Part shown: positions 53,259 to 62,227 of the stretch, piece after piece
How the letters are laid out: each line of letters starts with the position of its first letter
How positions within the stretch are numbered: the first letter of the stretch is position 1
Notes under the pieces: generated by a model
Database searches by the model: none
What the model was told of the DNA's origin: nothing
What the model saw: only the letters and a program-made list of their open reading frames with translations
Assembly: GCA_013216135.1 (NCBI GenBank)
Contig: JABSOS010000005.1
Span: forward strand, 62,001 to 126,000
DNA: 64,000 nt
Direction of reading: 5' to 3'
Source of the DNA: Candidatus Caenarcanales bacterium
GTDB lineage: Bacteria; Cyanobacteriota; Vampirovibrionia; LMEP-6097
Program-made: the position numbers and the translations under genes

Positions 53259-54248
53259 ATGCAGTTAATCGATAATGTCGAAAATAAATGTATTCAAGAC
53301 CTAATTAACCTAAGTTTAGAGGAAGATTTACTTCCAAATGGTGACTTATCTGCCTTTTTACTCGATGATAGCCTCGCAAAAGCAAAAATTATCGCTAAAG
53401 AAGATGGTTTAATGGCCTGTTCATTTATAGTTGAGCAGATTTTAGTCTGTGGTTTGCAGTTTTTTATAGATAAAAGGTACTTTGACATCGAAGTTACTAA
53501 CTTGGAGAGCCTAAAAATAGATGTAAAACAGTTCTTTAAGGACTCCAATGAGTTTAAAACAGGTGATATATTGTTTGAAATTACAGCTCCAGCTGCTTTA
53601 CTCTTAGCTTTAGAGCGTACTATTTTAAATTTCTTACAGAGATTATGTGGTGTTGCTACTACTACTATGCAACTTTTAAATAACTTTAAAGATACTGAGA
53701 CTAAACTTTTAGATACTAGGAAGACAGCCCCAGGAATGCGCTTTCTTGAAAAGCAGGCTTTTAAGGCTGCAGGTGCTACTAATCATCGTTTGAATTTAAG
53801 TGACATGGTTATGATCAAAGAGAACCATATTGCTTTATCTAGATTTGAAAATATTATTGAAGCTATTGCTGCAACTCACCAGAAGATAAAGGAAGAGAAG
53901 CTTGAAGATCATAAAGGAAACAAAGTTAAGATCGAAGTTGAGATTAATAAGGATAATAAAAAGCTTTTAGAAATTATATTTAAGCAGGCTTTAGTAGATA
54001 TAGTTATGCTTGATAATTTTTCTGTAGCTGAGATTAAGGATTTAATTCAAGAAATTACTTCTTTAAAGGAAAAGTATTCAGAGGCTCAAAATATTAAGAT
54101 TGAAGCTAGTGGTGGGATTGATATCGATAATATAAGTGATTATGCAAAGCTTGGGCTGGATTATATTTCGAGCGCTTATGTGAGTAAGAATTCTAAGAAT
54201 ATTGATTTGTCAATGTTGGTTAAGACTCAGGTTGAGGCTCTTAGTTAG
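53259..54248 (+). CDS. nadC: nicotinate-nucleotide pyrophosphorylase (quinolinate phosphoribosyltransferase)
   Basis: A 329-residue NadC. The N-terminal domain holds EEDLLPNGDLSAFLL and the substrate region LNFLQRLCGVAT, followed by LLDTRKTAPGMRFLEKQAF, then NHRLNLSDMVMIKENH (quinolinate-binding basic residues), VEINKDN, VDIVMLDNF and IEASGGID. It makes nicotinate mononucleotide from quinolinate and PRPP for NAD synthesis. It is some 40 residues longer than usual, mostly by inserts. A TATAAT ends seven bases before the ATG with no Shine-Dalgarno, so a leaderless message is likely. nadA and nadB are not nearby. Confidence 0.94.
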   Translation: MQLIDNVENKCIQDLINLSLEEDLLPNGDLSAFLLDDSLAKAKIIAKEDGLMACSFIVEQILVCGLQFFIDKRYFDIEVTNLESLKIDVKQFFKDSNEFKTGDILFEITAPAALLLALERTILNFLQRLCGVATTTMQLLNNFKDTETKLLDTRKTAPGMRFLEKQAFKAAGATNHRLNLSDMVMIKENHIALSRFENIIEAIAATHQKIKEEKLEDHKGNKVKIEVEINKDNKKLLEIIFKQALVDIVMLDNFSVAEIKDLIQEITSLKEKYSEAQNIKIEASGGIDIDNISDYAKLGLDYISSAYVSKNSKNIDLSMLVKTQVEALS

Positions 54249-54466
54249 GCTTTACTTATCTCGCTTTTTAATAACCCAGGGTTAGGATAATATTCCTTCT
54301 TTGTTTGATAAGAATTGATAATGCTATATTGCTAGGGGCTTGTACTTGAAGTTGGTTATCTCCTGAAAATTGCTTCTTATAGAAAGATTAAAATTCTATT
54401 GAGTTTTTTTAATTTCAAGATAATTGAGCAGGGCGGTGTTAAGATAATGCGCAAATTGAGTGTGTT

Positions 54467-54856
54467 ATGGGTTTAGATTTTATACCAATTCCAGAATTTG
54501 TAAGGAAAACTTTAGCACCGTTGAGTGCTGCTGGACGAATAGCAACAACTAAATTAGATGTTGAAAGTTTAAAAAGTTTGGGGAAAGAGGAACTTAACCA
54601 TTTACATGAAGTTCCAATAGAACGAATACTTAATCCTTCTTCGAATCCTGAGTTGAATCTTTGGTATGACTCTTATTTAAATAATCACTTAGATGACAGC
54701 TTTGAGGAATTAGATAAGGAAGTCAAATGTCATGAAGCTTTAGAGAGAAGTATGAGTGAGTTACTTCAATTTCAAGGTAGGATTCAAAGAGAACTTAGCA
54801 AGCTTGGAACCTTAGATAAAAAAGTACTTAATAGATGGAAAGGTTTTCCATTTTAG
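54467..54856 (+). CDS. 5' part of a frame-broken unknown gene
   Basis: A 129-codon ORF (MGLDFIPIPEFVRKTLAPLS...) that is helical and has no known domain. Its last 12 codons follow an A6 tract (54818-54823). The other frame opens at 54816, just after a TAG, and runs without stop through the next ORF. With one A removed, LGTLDKKYLIDGKVFHFSQ leads directly into the 54876 ORF, giving one protein of about 378 residues. The 54249-54466 gap upstream shows no gene. Confidence 0.5.
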   Translation: MGLDFIPIPEFVRKTLAPLSAAGRIATTKLDVESLKSLGKEELNHLHEVPIERILNPSSNPELNLWYDSYLNNHLDDSFEELDKEVKCHEALERSMSELLQFQGRIQRELSKLGTLDKKVLNRWKGFPF

Positions 54857-54875
54857 TCAAAATCTGAAAAAGGCA

Positions 54876-55601
54876 TTGAGAAAAGAAATTTTTCTAGATA
54901 CATTAAATGATCACATAAAAATGAAAGATAATTTTCAACTTGGAAATGCAAAAAAACAGAATATTTATAATGCTGTAAAGGATTTAATAGAATTTAATGG
55001 TATGAACTTTGAAGATCTTGGTATTAATTTAAAAACAATTAAAGATTATCATTCTATAAAAAACATATTTCAAGCTTTTGCAGAAGAACTTAAGAGTGAA
55101 ACTTTTTTATTACGACAATTTGATACCAGGTCTAAGTCTGATACAGCAACCACACTGGAGTCTAAAGTGAAGCAAGATGCTTTAGTTGAAGCTTTAATAA
55201 AGCAACTAAATTTAAATAGAAGTAGTTTAGGTGAGTTGAAAAACCAACTTAAATCAGAGAAAAATAATCTTTTACTTGAGTTGATTCCTGGTTTAGAAAA
55301 TCTTAAAGAAGTTGGTGGAGATATACTTGGTTCATTTAATGATAATGTAAGGCATTTTGCTCAGCAAAATAATATACCAGTTAGAGTCTTAAATAATGAA
55401 ATCTTTTTACCATTGTTCAACCTTATTAACGTTAAGAGTATTTTGAAGGAACAAGGTCAATCCTTGCCAAATGAAATAAAACTTAGCGCCATAAGGTTGG
55501 TTAATGGTGTGAATACTCAATTAAGTCGATTGCATGATAAGGCGTCTATTGAAGCTGAAGAAAGTCTTCAAATAATCTCTAATTTTCTACTAGATGACTA
55601 A
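54876..55601 (+). CDS. hypothetical helical protein, probably 3' part of a frame-broken gene
   Basis: A 241-codon ORF whose only nearby start is TTG at 54876, without Shine-Dalgarno; the frame is already open and protein-like for 20 codons before it. The product is nearly all helical, Leu/Lys/Asn-rich, with no signal peptide, membrane segment or recognised domain (for example LVEALIKQLNLNRSSLGELK). It most likely continues the 54467 ORF after a one-base slip in an A6 tract. Its stop overlaps by four bases that of the small membrane protein on the other strand. Confidence 0.55.
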   Translation: MRKEIFLDTLNDHIKMKDNFQLGNAKKQNIYNAVKDLIEFNGMNFEDLGINLKTIKDYHSIKNIFQAFAEELKSETFLLRQFDTRSKSDTATTLESKVKQDALVEALIKQLNLNRSSLGELKNQLKSEKNNLLLELIPGLENLKEVGGDILGSFNDNVRHFAQQNNIPVRVLNNEIFLPLFNLINVKSILKEQGQSLPNEIKLSAIRLVNGVNTQLSRLHDKASIEAEESLQIISNFLLDD

Positions 55602-55768
55602 TCATCAAAAACTTCATACTTAGCTTCTTCGCTGTCGCCATCAAATTCGCCTGCTTCCTTAGTTTTAACAAAAAAGAAAACTCCTACGAATAAGAATAGG
55701 AAACAAATCAAGCCTGGTCCTAAATAACTCCAAGCTCCTGCCGAGTTTAAAACGCAGTTTGGACACAT
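55598..55768 (-). CDS. 56-residue single-pass membrane protein with CxxC
   Basis: ATG at 55766-55768 opens a 56-residue frame. The product begins MCPNCVLNSAGAWSYLGPGL (a CxxC pair at residues 2-5), has one hydrophobic helix in residues about 15-34 (ICFLFLFVGVFFF), then a basic junction VKTKE and an acidic tail ending EVFDD. The pattern suggests a short periplasmic or outside N-terminus with a thiol pair and a cytosolic tail. It resembles in shape the tiny accessory subunits of respiratory or metal-handling complexes, but I cannot name it. The gene is too short for common ORF cut-offs. Confidence 0.6.
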   Translation of the reverse strand: MCPNCVLNSAGAWSYLGPGLICFLFLFVGVFFFVKTKEAGEFDGDSEEAKYEVFDD

Positions 55769-55807
55769 ATCTTAATTATACCCTCTGTAATTTTTCTTTA
55801 AGGATTT

Positions 55808-55925
55808 GCTGAAAAACAAAGTTTTGAAGCATAATCCGCTTGGTATGGGTTAAAGGACCTCGCTCCCTGAGCTAGGATTCATTCCTCGGTCAGGGTTGAA
55901 AACCCACAAAGTGGAGTTTTTCAGC
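55808..55925. ncRNA. candidate structured RNA or inverted-repeat element
   Basis: Ten-base perfect outer arms GCTGAAAAAC (55808-55817) and GTTTTTCAGC (55916-55925). Inside, CCGCTT pairs with AAGTGG, TGGGTT with AACCCA, and CCCTGA..AGGA with TCCT..TCAGGG around the loop TTCAT, so the whole 118 bases form one rod. GGGTT-GAA-AACCC offers a competing hairpin, so the fold could switch. It stands between the small membrane gene and prs, whose start is about 135 bases downstream. It may be an RNA gene, the prs leader, or a miniature inverted-repeat insertion. The rest of the 55602-56059 interval is unremarkable. Confidence 0.4.
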
Positions 55926-56059
55926 GTGTCTTTAAGATTTACTCTGCTAAATATCAAATTCTCGCTTTTCTTAATGATATTTTTCTGAAAAATATTCCAG
56001 ATTCTCTTAATATTTTAAGCAGGATTCTATTTGAATTTGCTAAAATAGATATACATATT

Positions 56060-57064
56060 ATGATGAAAACATTTGGATTACCAGAGGGCGTGACTGATTT
56101 AGATCTTAAAAGTAAGGGAAATGTAAAAATATTCAGCGGAACTGCAAACCCTGTTTTGAGCAACGCTATTGCTAAAGAATTAGGTTTAGAGCTGGGTAAA
56201 ATTAAAATTCAACCATTCTCTGATGGTGAAGTTTATGTCCAAATCCAAGAAAGTATTCGTGGTTGTGAAGTCTTTTTAATTCAGCCTACACATAGGCCAG
56301 TAAATGAGAATTTAATGGAGCTTCTAGTAATCTTAGATTCACTAAAAAGAGCTTCAGCAGAGAAGATTAACGTGATTATGCCTTATTATGGCTATGCTCG
56401 TCAGGATAGAAAAGCTGCTGGTCGTGAACCTATTACTAGTAAGTTAGTTGCTAAGTTAATTGGTGAAGCTGGAGCAGATAGAGTTATTTGTTTAGACCTT
56501 CACTCAGAGCAGATTATCGGTTTCTTTGATACTTTGATTGATCACGTTCATGCCGCGCCGATTTTAATTGATTATATTAAGAGATTCATAGGTACTGAAG
56601 ATTTAGTAATCGTATCTCCAGACGTAGGTGGTGTATCTAGAGCAAGAGCTTATGCTAAGAGATTAGATGATTCACCGATCGCAATCGTAGACAAGAGAAG
56701 ACACCATGATAGACAGAACTATGTTGAAGTGATGAATATTATTGGTGAAGTTGAAGGTAAGACTGCTATTTTAGTTGATGACTTAATTGATACTGCTGGA
56801 ACTATGTGTAAGGCAGCTCAATTAATAAAAGAAAATGGTGCTAAAAGAGTTTTTGCTTGTGCAAGTCACGGTGTTCTTTCTGGACCAGCATTTACTAGAA
56901 TCGAAGAGTCTCCGATTGAGCAGTTAATTATTACTAATTCTATTCCTCTTAAGCCTGAGTGGGAACAATCTAAGAAAATGGTTCAGATTTCTATTGCGCC
57001 ATTCTTAGCTGAAGCGATTAGAAGAATTCATACCAATGGTTCTATTTCTGGCTTATTTTCATAA
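56060..57064 (+). CDS. prs: ribose-phosphate pyrophosphokinase
   Basis: A 334-residue PRPP synthetase: [20 protein letters not shown] at the N-terminus, [16 protein letters not shown], the catalytic region [11 protein letters not shown], the divalent-metal motif [14 protein letters not shown], and the PRPP loop [11 protein letters not shown]. It makes PRPP from ribose-5-phosphate and ATP for nucleotides, NAD, His and Trp. About 15 residues at the N-terminus extend beyond the usual start. nadC, a PRPP user, lies 1.8 kb upstream, but there is no operon. queG follows after 25 bases on the same strand. Confidence 0.96.
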   Translation: MMKTFGLPEGVTDLDLKSKGNVKIFSGTANPVLSNAIAKELGLELGKIKIQPFSDGEVYVQIQESIRGCEVFLIQPTHRPVNENLMELLVILDSLKRASAEKINVIMPYYGYARQDRKAAGREPITSKLVAKLIGEAGADRVICLDLHSEQIIGFFDTLIDHVHAAPILIDYIKRFIGTEDLVIVSPDVGGVSRARAYAKRLDDSPIAIVDKRRHHDRQNYVEVMNIIGEVEGKTAILVDDLIDTAGTMCKAAQLIKENGAKRVFACASHGVLSGPAFTRIEESPIEQLIITNSIPLKPEWEQSKKMVQISIAPFLAEAIRRIHTNGSISGLFS

Positions 57065-57089
57065 ATAACTAAATTAATTTCATATAACT

Positions 57090-58280
57090 ATGTCTCAACT
57101 AAGCACTAAATTTATATCAAAATCAGTGCTCAGAGAAAGAGCGCTTGATTTTGGTTTTAGTGATTTAGCATTTGTAGATGTAAAACCTATTCTTGAAGCA
57201 GAACAGCGCTTTATGGATTGGCGAGGGAAAGGCTATGCCGGGTCTATGTCTTATTTATTAAGAACTAATCCGATTAACGCTAGACCTGAAATGCTTTTAC
57301 AAAAAGCGAAAACCATTTTAGTTTTTACAGCCAATTATTATTCTATATGTCCTCCTCGACCAAGTCCTGAGTATGGTCGAGTTGCAAGCTATGCTGTAGG
57401 AAAGGATTATCATAAGGTTTTAAAAAAGAAAATTAATGAACTTGTAAGTTCTGATGAATTGTTTAATGATGTTTTTACTAATGCTAAATTCTTTACAGAT
57501 GCTGTGCCTCTTTTAGAGAAAGCTTTTGCTGAAAAAGCAGGTCTTGGGTTTCAGGGTAAAAATACTCTTTTAATATCTAAAGAATCAGGTTCTTATAATT
57601 TTATAGCTGAGATTATTACTGATCTTGAGTTTGAAGATGATTTAATAGAACCTAATCAAGAATTGCCGTTAAAAGATTTTAATAACTGTGGAGCGTGTAC
57701 GCGCTGTATTGATATTTGTCCGACTGGCGCTTTGGATGATACCTATTCCTTAGATTCTCGTAAATGTATCAGTTACTGGACTATAGAAAAACAAGGTCCT
57801 ATCCCTACCGAGATGCAAACTGGTATCGGTGAATGGCTTTTTGGGTGTGACTTGTGTCAGGAGATATGTCCTTATAATCGTAAAGAATCTAGTTCTATGA
57901 TACGCGCGGCAAAGCCGCCATTTTCAGAATTTAGTCCTGAACAAGGTTCTGGGCACTGGCTTTATTTGCCGATGATTTTAACCTTGCATGAAAAAACTTT
58001 TTTAGATAATTATGAGGAAACTTTTAAAGAAGACCTTAAGCTATTACGCTTTGCTAGAAAGCAGTTAGCGAAGTTTGAACTTGCTTCTTATGCTGAAGGC
58101 TCAGATGAATATGTAGAAGAGTTTAACATCATGCTGGATAAAATATTTTTCTTTAAATTTGGTGAGACTCCGTTATCGCGCGCGAAGCGCGCTGGTTTAA
58201 TTCGAAATGCAACTATAGTTGCGAAGAATTCTAATGCACTTGAATCTTTAAGATTGATTGATTTAATTGAAAGTAAATAA
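57090..58280 (+). CDS. queG: epoxyqueuosine reductase QueG
   Basis: A 396-residue cobalamin-dependent enzyme that reduces epoxyqueuosine to queuosine in tRNA wobble position 34. The two 4Fe-4S clusters are bound by CGACTRCIDICPTGAL and CDLCQEICPYNRK. The C-terminal family motif appears as TPLSRAKRAGLIRNA. Two perfect G+C-rich DNA hairpins lie within the gene (57906-57918 and 58178-58192), striking in this AT-rich sequence. Cotranscription with prs is likely. Its stop lies two bases from the convergent 58283 gene. Confidence 0.94.
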   Translation: MSQLSTKFISKSVLRERALDFGFSDLAFVDVKPILEAEQRFMDWRGKGYAGSMSYLLRTNPINARPEMLLQKAKTILVFTANYYSICPPRPSPEYGRVASYAVGKDYHKVLKKKINELVSSDELFNDVFTNAKFFTDAVPLLEKAFAEKAGLGFQGKNTLLISKESGSYNFIAEIITDLEFEDDLIEPNQELPLKDFNNCGACTRCIDICPTGALDDTYSLDSRKCISYWTIEKQGPIPTEMQTGIGEWLFGCDLCQEICPYNRKESSSMIRAAKPPFSEFSPEQGSGHWLYLPMILTLHEKTFLDNYEETFKEDLKLLRFARKQLAKFELASYAEGSDEYVEEFNIMLDKIFFFKFGETPLSRAKRAGLIRNATIVAKNSNALESLRLIDLIESK

Positions 58281-58282
58281 TT

Positions 58283-59554
58283 TTAATCTCTGTAGCTTAG
58301 CTTTGTTATTTCTGAATAAGAGTTTTGGATTCCTTCTGGTGAGTCGACAAATTTTGCATCGTGATTCTCAACAGTTAAAGTAAGTTTCTCTTTACCCTGC
58401 AAAATATTTCCAATCCCCATTTCTTCAGCGTTTTTTGAGTTACTAAAGGCATATCTTTCTTTCTCAAAGCTAAGGAATTCACTTCTACCCTGATAAGGAA
58501 GCCTTCTTTTAGATCCAGTTCTTTGAATATCTATAGCTTGGTATTCAGGATTTGCTGCTATGAATTTTTCCATTTCTTCTTTTTTAGTTTTAGCTTCATT
58601 AGATAAGCCAGAATAGAAAATAGCTTTACCATCTTCATTCTTGGCGATCTCTCCTGTTTCTGGATTAATAAGGAATGTTACATCAAAGCCATTGATGCCA
58701 CCATCTCTACCCCAGTCTTCTTCTACTTCATTTATGGCTAAGTCTACAGCTTCTTTATTCTCTTCATCCGCTAGGCTATTAACTAATAATTGAGATGACT
58801 CGTTTAGGTTTTTAATATTTAACTCTTCAGAGATTTTCATTTCCCCACTTCTATCAGGGTGAACTAAATTCGTATAATTTTCGATTAATCTTTTATTAAT
58901 CATAGTTTCTGAGGCTTCGTTAGCATCTTTACCATTCATGGCAATATTTATTTTAGTTATCCATGAGTCTTCATCATAAACCTTGCCCAAATCAGCTTTA
59001 ACTTCTTTAGGATCATTTATGGTGTTATCTTCAAAATGTTTTGTATCTAAACCAGCGAGAATCTCATCTCGATTTTCAGCTATTTCACTATTAAACGCAA
59101 ATACCTGAGAGTCACCTGAGTTATTTGCCCATTCAAAGTCTATACCAGCTAAATCCCTAGAGCTTACATATATTCCTGGGTCTGGGTTTATGTTTTGAGG
59201 TACTGGTTTGAAAAGATCTTTATCATTAGCGCCTTTTAATTCTTTTATTATTCCGTCTACTCGTTTAGTATCTTCAGGGCTGAGATTTTCAGGATTTAAT
59301 CCTATGGCTGTCGCGACTCTGTCGCTAACCCTTGAGACATTTCTGATCTCATCGGGTAAAACCCCTTTTACATTTTTATCAATATCATTTAAAGCTTGGG
59401 CTAAATTATTTTTTTGTTCAGTTGACAGTTCACTGATTAAGCTTTGCTTTTTCTCAGTGGTGTTGATTTCTTGGGCTTTATGAACTATTGCAACGCCATC
59501 AAGTGAAACGATGTTGCCACCCTGAGTATAGAGACTAGCAGGATTATTAACCAT
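58283..59554 (-). CDS. hypothetical protein, member 2 of the three-member paralog family
   Basis: A 423-residue protein, same build as the 11578 and 59624 products: NIVSLDGVAIV, LAQALNDI, a DEIRN motif, RVATAIG, a helix near IIKELKGANDKDLF, FAFNSEI, then NPETGEIAKNEDGKAIFYS, NPEYQAIDIQRTGSKRR and ERYAFSNSKN. A central part (WITKINIAMNGK and RLIENYTNLVHPDRSGEMKI) is its own. No signal peptide, no known domain. Transcribed after 59624 with 69 bases between, so the two form a tandem pair. A GATAAT four bases before the ATG hints at a leaderless start. Confidence 0.7.
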   Translation of the reverse strand: MVNNPASLYTQGGNIVSLDGVAIVHKAQEINTTEKKQSLISELSTEQKNNLAQALNDIDKNVKGVLPDEIRNVSRVSDRVATAIGLNPENLSPEDTKRVDGIIKELKGANDKDLFKPVPQNINPDPGIYVSSRDLAGIDFEWANNSGDSQVFAFNSEIAENRDEILAGLDTKHFEDNTINDPKEVKADLGKVYDEDSWITKINIAMNGKDANEASETMINKRLIENYTNLVHPDRSGEMKISEELNIKNLNESSQLLVNSLADEENKEAVDLAINEVEEDWGRDGGINGFDVTFLINPETGEIAKNEDGKAIFYSGLSNEAKTKKEEMEKFIAANPEYQAIDIQRTGSKRRLPYQGRSEFLSFEKERYAFSNSKNAEEMGIGNILQGKEKLTLTVENHDAKFVDSPEGIQNSYSEITKLSYRD

Positions 59555-59623
59555 GTGTATTATCGTATTAGTCTCTTCTAGCTTAGGATAATAAAATTTA
59601 GTAAAGAGGTGGTTAAGGGTAAA

Positions 59624-60883
59624 TTATCTATTTGTTATAGAAACAATGTCATACAGTTCAGAGTACCTATCAGGATTTAAACTAATAACACCATCTTTTT
59701 CTGTAAACTTTTGGTCATTGTTGCTCACTTTAAGCATAATTTTTCTATTCTCAAGTAAGCTTGGTTTATCTGAAGGGATATTAAATCTTTCAGCATAATT
59801 CTTTGAGTGAGAAAAACTATAAGCTTCATTAGAAAAATCAAGTACTTCTTGTTTATTTTGCTTAACTGTACCTCGTGTGAGCGCAACTATCTGGAAGTCT
59901 GGGTTTTCTTTTAAAATCTCATTTATAGTTGCTTCGTTTTGTGGACCTTGTTCGGTGAAATTACTGAAATAGAGTGGCTTCTGACTCTCTGGATCTTTTA
60001 CAATATTTCCTTCTGAGTCTACTACTAAGGCTATAGCTTGCATTTCTCTATAGCGGTCAGTTTTTTCTGATATTTCTTCAAATACTCCATCTATATATTG
60101 TTTAGTTTCAGGATTGTTATAGAAGCTTTTAACCAAGTTTTGTTCAGTGTCGCTTAACTTCTGTTTAATTTCTGCTTCGGCAGCCTCTGAGGTTTTTAAA
60201 GTTGTAGGACGTTCATATTTGACATGTCCAGTTTTTATCTCTTCATATTTACTTATAATTTCACCGTATGATTTTTTCTCAAGGTGTTCTGGTAAAAAGT
60301 CTGTATGATTTGAAATAAATTCTAGTAAAGAACCTTTTTCATATTTATTTTCACTAATTGCTGCAATTTCATCAGGGCTAAATTCATTACCTAATATTGA
60401 CCTTGGGTCATTAGGATCTACTTTTGGACCGTTGACAAATTCTGGCATTTCGATATTAGAAGAATTTTCTTTCCATTCATCCATTGCAGTATTAGGCTCT
60501 AAGGTATTGTTAGCAACCATTACTGGTCGCTGATTTGCAAACATATCACTACTTGTATTTTCAAGTTGTTTACGAATTCCTGAGACTCTAGCTTCTTTTA
60601 GCTTCTGTTCTTCTGCTGTAAGCTCTTTACCATCATAGCCAAGTATCGAAGCTATTTTTTCATTTAAATTTGAATAACTATTCCTGATCTCACCTTCACT
60701 GATACCACTTTTACCGTTATCTTCTAAGGCTATGATTAATTGATTAAGCTCTTCTGCGCTAAGCTCCGCTAAATAATTTTTATCACCACTGGGATTATCT
60801 ATTGATTGTTGAATTAACACAGCTGGGTTAAGACTTGCATATGCACCACTTGGTATTCTAGTTAAAGCAGGATCGCTGACCAT
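59624..60883 (-). CDS. hypothetical protein, member 3 of the three-member paralog family
   Basis: A 419-residue protein from the ATG at 60883, which has GGAG seven bases upstream (an in-frame TTG at 60895 overlaps that site and is rejected). It shares with its two relatives LNPAVLIQQ, LSAEELNQLIIALED, GEIRNSYSNLNEKIASILG, a helix at SGIRKQLENTSSDMF, and the C-terminal VVDSEGNIVKD, NPDFQIVALTRGTVK and AYSFSHSKN. It is the most divergent member. No signal peptide or known domain. Head of the tandem pair with 58283. Confidence 0.7.
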   Translation of the reverse strand: MVSDPALTRIPSGAYASLNPAVLIQQSIDNPSGDKNYLAELSAEELNQLIIALEDNGKSGISEGEIRNSYSNLNEKIASILGYDGKELTAEEQKLKEARVSGIRKQLENTSSDMFANQRPVMVANNTLEPNTAMDEWKENSSNIEMPEFVNGPKVDPNDPRSILGNEFSPDEIAAISENKYEKGSLLEFISNHTDFLPEHLEKKSYGEIISKYEEIKTGHVKYERPTTLKTSEAAEAEIKQKLSDTEQNLVKSFYNNPETKQYIDGVFEEISEKTDRYREMQAIALVVDSEGNIVKDPESQKPLYFSNFTEQGPQNEATINEILKENPDFQIVALTRGTVKQNKQEVLDFSNEAYSFSHSKNYAERFNIPSDKPSLLENRKIMLKVSNNDQKFTEKDGVISLNPDRYSELYDIVSITNR

Positions 60884-60934
60884 ATTTTTCTCCAATCTAT
60901 ATTAAACCAAAGATGTATTAATATTTACTTAAAG

Positions 60935-62173
60935 CTAATTTCTAAATATTGGTAAGGTAAATTTAAAAGTTGAACCTTTACCAAGTTCACTTTCACACCA
61001 AATTTGTCCGCCGTGTGATTCGATGATGCGACTACAGATCCATAGACCTAAGCCAGTTCCACCGATTTCTCTGATATCAGTGTTATCAACTCTCATAAAG
61101 CGATCAAAAATATTTTTTATATGATTGGCTTCGATGCCAATACCATTATCAGAAACTGAGACTAGAATTTTATCAAAGTCACCCTCAGTCTTGGCTTCAA
61201 TTAATTCTGTTTTGCAAGTGATACTTTCTCTTTCGGTTTTACCTTCTTCTAATGGAGAGTATTTTATAGCATTTGAAAATAGATTATGAAATACTCTCGA
61301 GATTGCAATCCGGTCACAGAGAATAATCGGAAGTTCAATTGATAAATCCCATTCTACTTTATGTTTTTTAGAAAAACTTTTTATTTCATCCCAGCCATTT
61401 TCTGCTAGATCATTAATCTCGACTATCTCAAAATCACTTAGAAAGATTTCTTCATCAGACTCTAGTCTTGAGAGATCTAAGAAGTCATCGATTAGATGTG
61501 AAAGTTTTTTTGAAGCTGCATAAATTTCCTCTAAATACGCTTCTTTATCTTTACTGCCGAAATCGCGGTTTAATAGCAGTTCACTAAAACCTAATATCGC
61601 TGACATTGGGGTTTTAAGTTCATGAGAAACAGTGCTTAAAATTTGGTTTTTAGTTTCATTTAACTGAAGCAAACGTGAGTTATTCGCTTGAAGATCTTCA
61701 ACTAAGCACAGCATATAGTAATGATCTAAAAGGCTTTTAATGATGTCCTTAAACTCTTTAAAATCAGCTTTATTTGCTTTTTCCCAGTAACTTTTACCTT
61801 GATTTTCTTGTAAAAGACAAATACCAGCTTTAGTGCTTTTATTTTCTTCTCTTATGGCGGTAAATTCATTGAAATTCAGCTTTGCTTTATCTGTAAGGAT
61901 TAAGATGTTTGAGAAATCAGGGCTATCTTCAGAGTTGAACTTTTCTTCTACTTCAGCTTTAAGCTTAATCATTAAGTCATCTGAAATATCATTATTTTTA
62001 GAGTGGCGGATTAATGCATTATTTTCATTTAGTTTTAGAAAGAAAAAAATATGGTCGATTTTTAGTTCTTTAAATAAGAACTCAGATATAGTTTCTCTAT
62101 ATTCTTCAGTCTTTCCTATCTTAAAGAATTCTAAAACTTCACTATCCATTTCAAGGTAATTTAAAGGCGGCAT
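60935..62173 (-). CDS. sensor histidine kinase
   Basis: A 412-residue soluble kinase. Residues about 15-165 look like a GAF-type sensor region, followed by a coiled coil and the phospho-acceptor H box ([20 protein letters not shown]), the N box ([13 protein letters not shown]), G1 (VSDNGIGI), the F region (IFDRFMRVD) and G2 ([13 protein letters not shown]). All catalytic residues are present. There is no membrane segment, so it senses a cytosolic signal. No response regulator is adjacent, so it is an orphan kinase. It is divergent from nuoN. Confidence 0.93.
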   Translation of the reverse strand: MPPLNYLEMDSEVLEFFKIGKTEEYRETISEFLFKELKIDHIFFFLKLNENNALIRHSKNNDISDDLMIKLKAEVEEKFNSEDSPDFSNILILTDKAKLNFNEFTAIREENKSTKAGICLLQENQGKSYWEKANKADFKEFKDIIKSLLDHYYMLCLVEDLQANNSRLLQLNETKNQILSTVSHELKTPMSAILGFSELLLNRDFGSKDKEAYLEEIYAASKKLSHLIDDFLDLSRLESDEEIFLSDFEIVEINDLAENGWDEIKSFSKKHKVEWDLSIELPIILCDRIAISRVFHNLFSNAIKYSPLEEGKTERESITCKTELIEAKTEGDFDKILVSVSDNGIGIEANHIKNIFDRFMRVDNTDIREIGGTGLGLWICSRIIESHGGQIWCESELGKGSTFKFTLPIFRN

Positions 62174-62227
62174 TATCTAATTTCACGGTGCTCCTTAGAT
62201 AATTAATCCACAAACTATAGTATTTAC

